Of a stretch of DNA of 13,012 nt, positions 12,873-13,012 are shown in pieces (position 1 is the stretch's first letter; the number at the start of each line of letters is the position of its first letter). The position numbers were made by a program, and so were the translations under genes. Source of the DNA: Bacillota bacterium (GTDB taxonomy: Bacteria > Eremiobacterota > SpSt-956 > JAKJGF01); the NCBI GenBank assembly GCA_029555925.1, contig JAKPQU010000087.1, positions 1-13,012 on the forward strand. Direction: 5' to 3'. The notes under the pieces are model-generated. The model was not told the origin of the DNA, searched no databases, and was given only the letters and a program-made list of their open reading frames with translations.

Positions 12873-13012
12873 CTTAGTACCGCTACAGGTAAAAGGGTAT
12901 CCATAAAAAGCTTCTGCCTGGCAGGCTCTGGAGAAGAAAAATTCGTTTTTTCTATAGTATTAGAAATTAAATAAGGGCTAATTTATTGTCTGTAAAACAA
13001 ATTAAATAAGGC
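12873..13012. repeat. Fold-back (MITE-like) repeat, copy 2, inverted, cut by window end
   Basis: Aligns without gaps to the reverse complement of 51-190, with about 11 mismatches over 140 bp by eye. Five of these cluster in the centre (12969-12977 region), where copy 1 has a palindrome and copy 2 does not. The left arm AGCTTCTGCCTGGCAGGCTC is present (12909-12928). The matching right arm would lie about 10-50 bp beyond the window. Confidence 0.88.

Noticed and set aside
1..13012. Composite transposon carrying the whole window
   Set aside because: Inverted repeats are present but no transposase, and the cargo looks like ordinary chromosomal genes; two MITE-like insertions are simpler.

Overview
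The window is an AT-rich stretch (not computed; it reads as mid-30s % G+C) from what is probably an uncultivated Gram-negative-type bacterium. The signs are a lipoprotein, an exported TPR protein, a sensor kinase with an extracytoplasmic domain, and Shine-Dalgarno sites of the AGGAGG type. I cannot name the phylum. Genes are well separated, and nearly every gap holds repeated DNA.

Layout. 1-190 is one copy of a fold-back, MITE-like repeat; an inverted copy runs off the right end (12873-13012). 264-1673 holds two phage tail genes (tail-terminator-like, then tail-tube-like), probably a prophage fragment. 1680-3092 (minus) encodes an exported TPR plus FGE-sulfatase-fold protein that lacks the catalytic cysteines. 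3344-5477 is an OmpR-type response regulator and its histidine kinase, followed by a lone receiver protein at 5681-6070. 6113-8104 (minus) encodes a lipoprotein with a Lon-type (S16) Ser-Lys protease domain but no ATPase. 8306-8710 (minus) encodes a small DUF6941-like protein. 8977-10299 encodes an HD-domain phosphohydrolase. 10417-12753 encodes a PD-(D/E)XK nuclease fused to an Fe-S XPD/DinG-type helicase.

The most unusual content is not a gene. Degenerate 7-bp repeats (GTGANNN / GTNACGC on one strand, their complements TCAC... on the other) fill most intergenic gaps: 3122-3219, 4018-4122, 8128-8193, 8731-8758, 8831-8900, 10379-10412 and 12812-12832. Two sub-types can be told apart. Type 1 arrays (3122-3219, 4018-4122, 8831-8900, and an eroded copy near 8221-8250) switch strand at a conserved core without losing the 7-bp register, and the core carries a TATAAT-like box. 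Type 2 arrays (8128-8193, 8731-8758, 10379-10412) begin with CCTCGCGTCAC in the gene's sense direction and lie directly before translation starts. At three genes the repeat edge runs straight into the Shine-Dalgarno sequence. They look like a mobile or expanding family of heptad repeats that has become part of 5' leaders. Other repeats (a REP-like hairpin at 5611-5642 and a 13-bp perfect stem at 6073-6102) flank the lone receiver gene.

The protein-coding genes look like ordinary chromosomal signalling, proteolysis and nucleic-acid maintenance functions. I see no transposase, integrase, CRISPR array, tRNA or rRNA.
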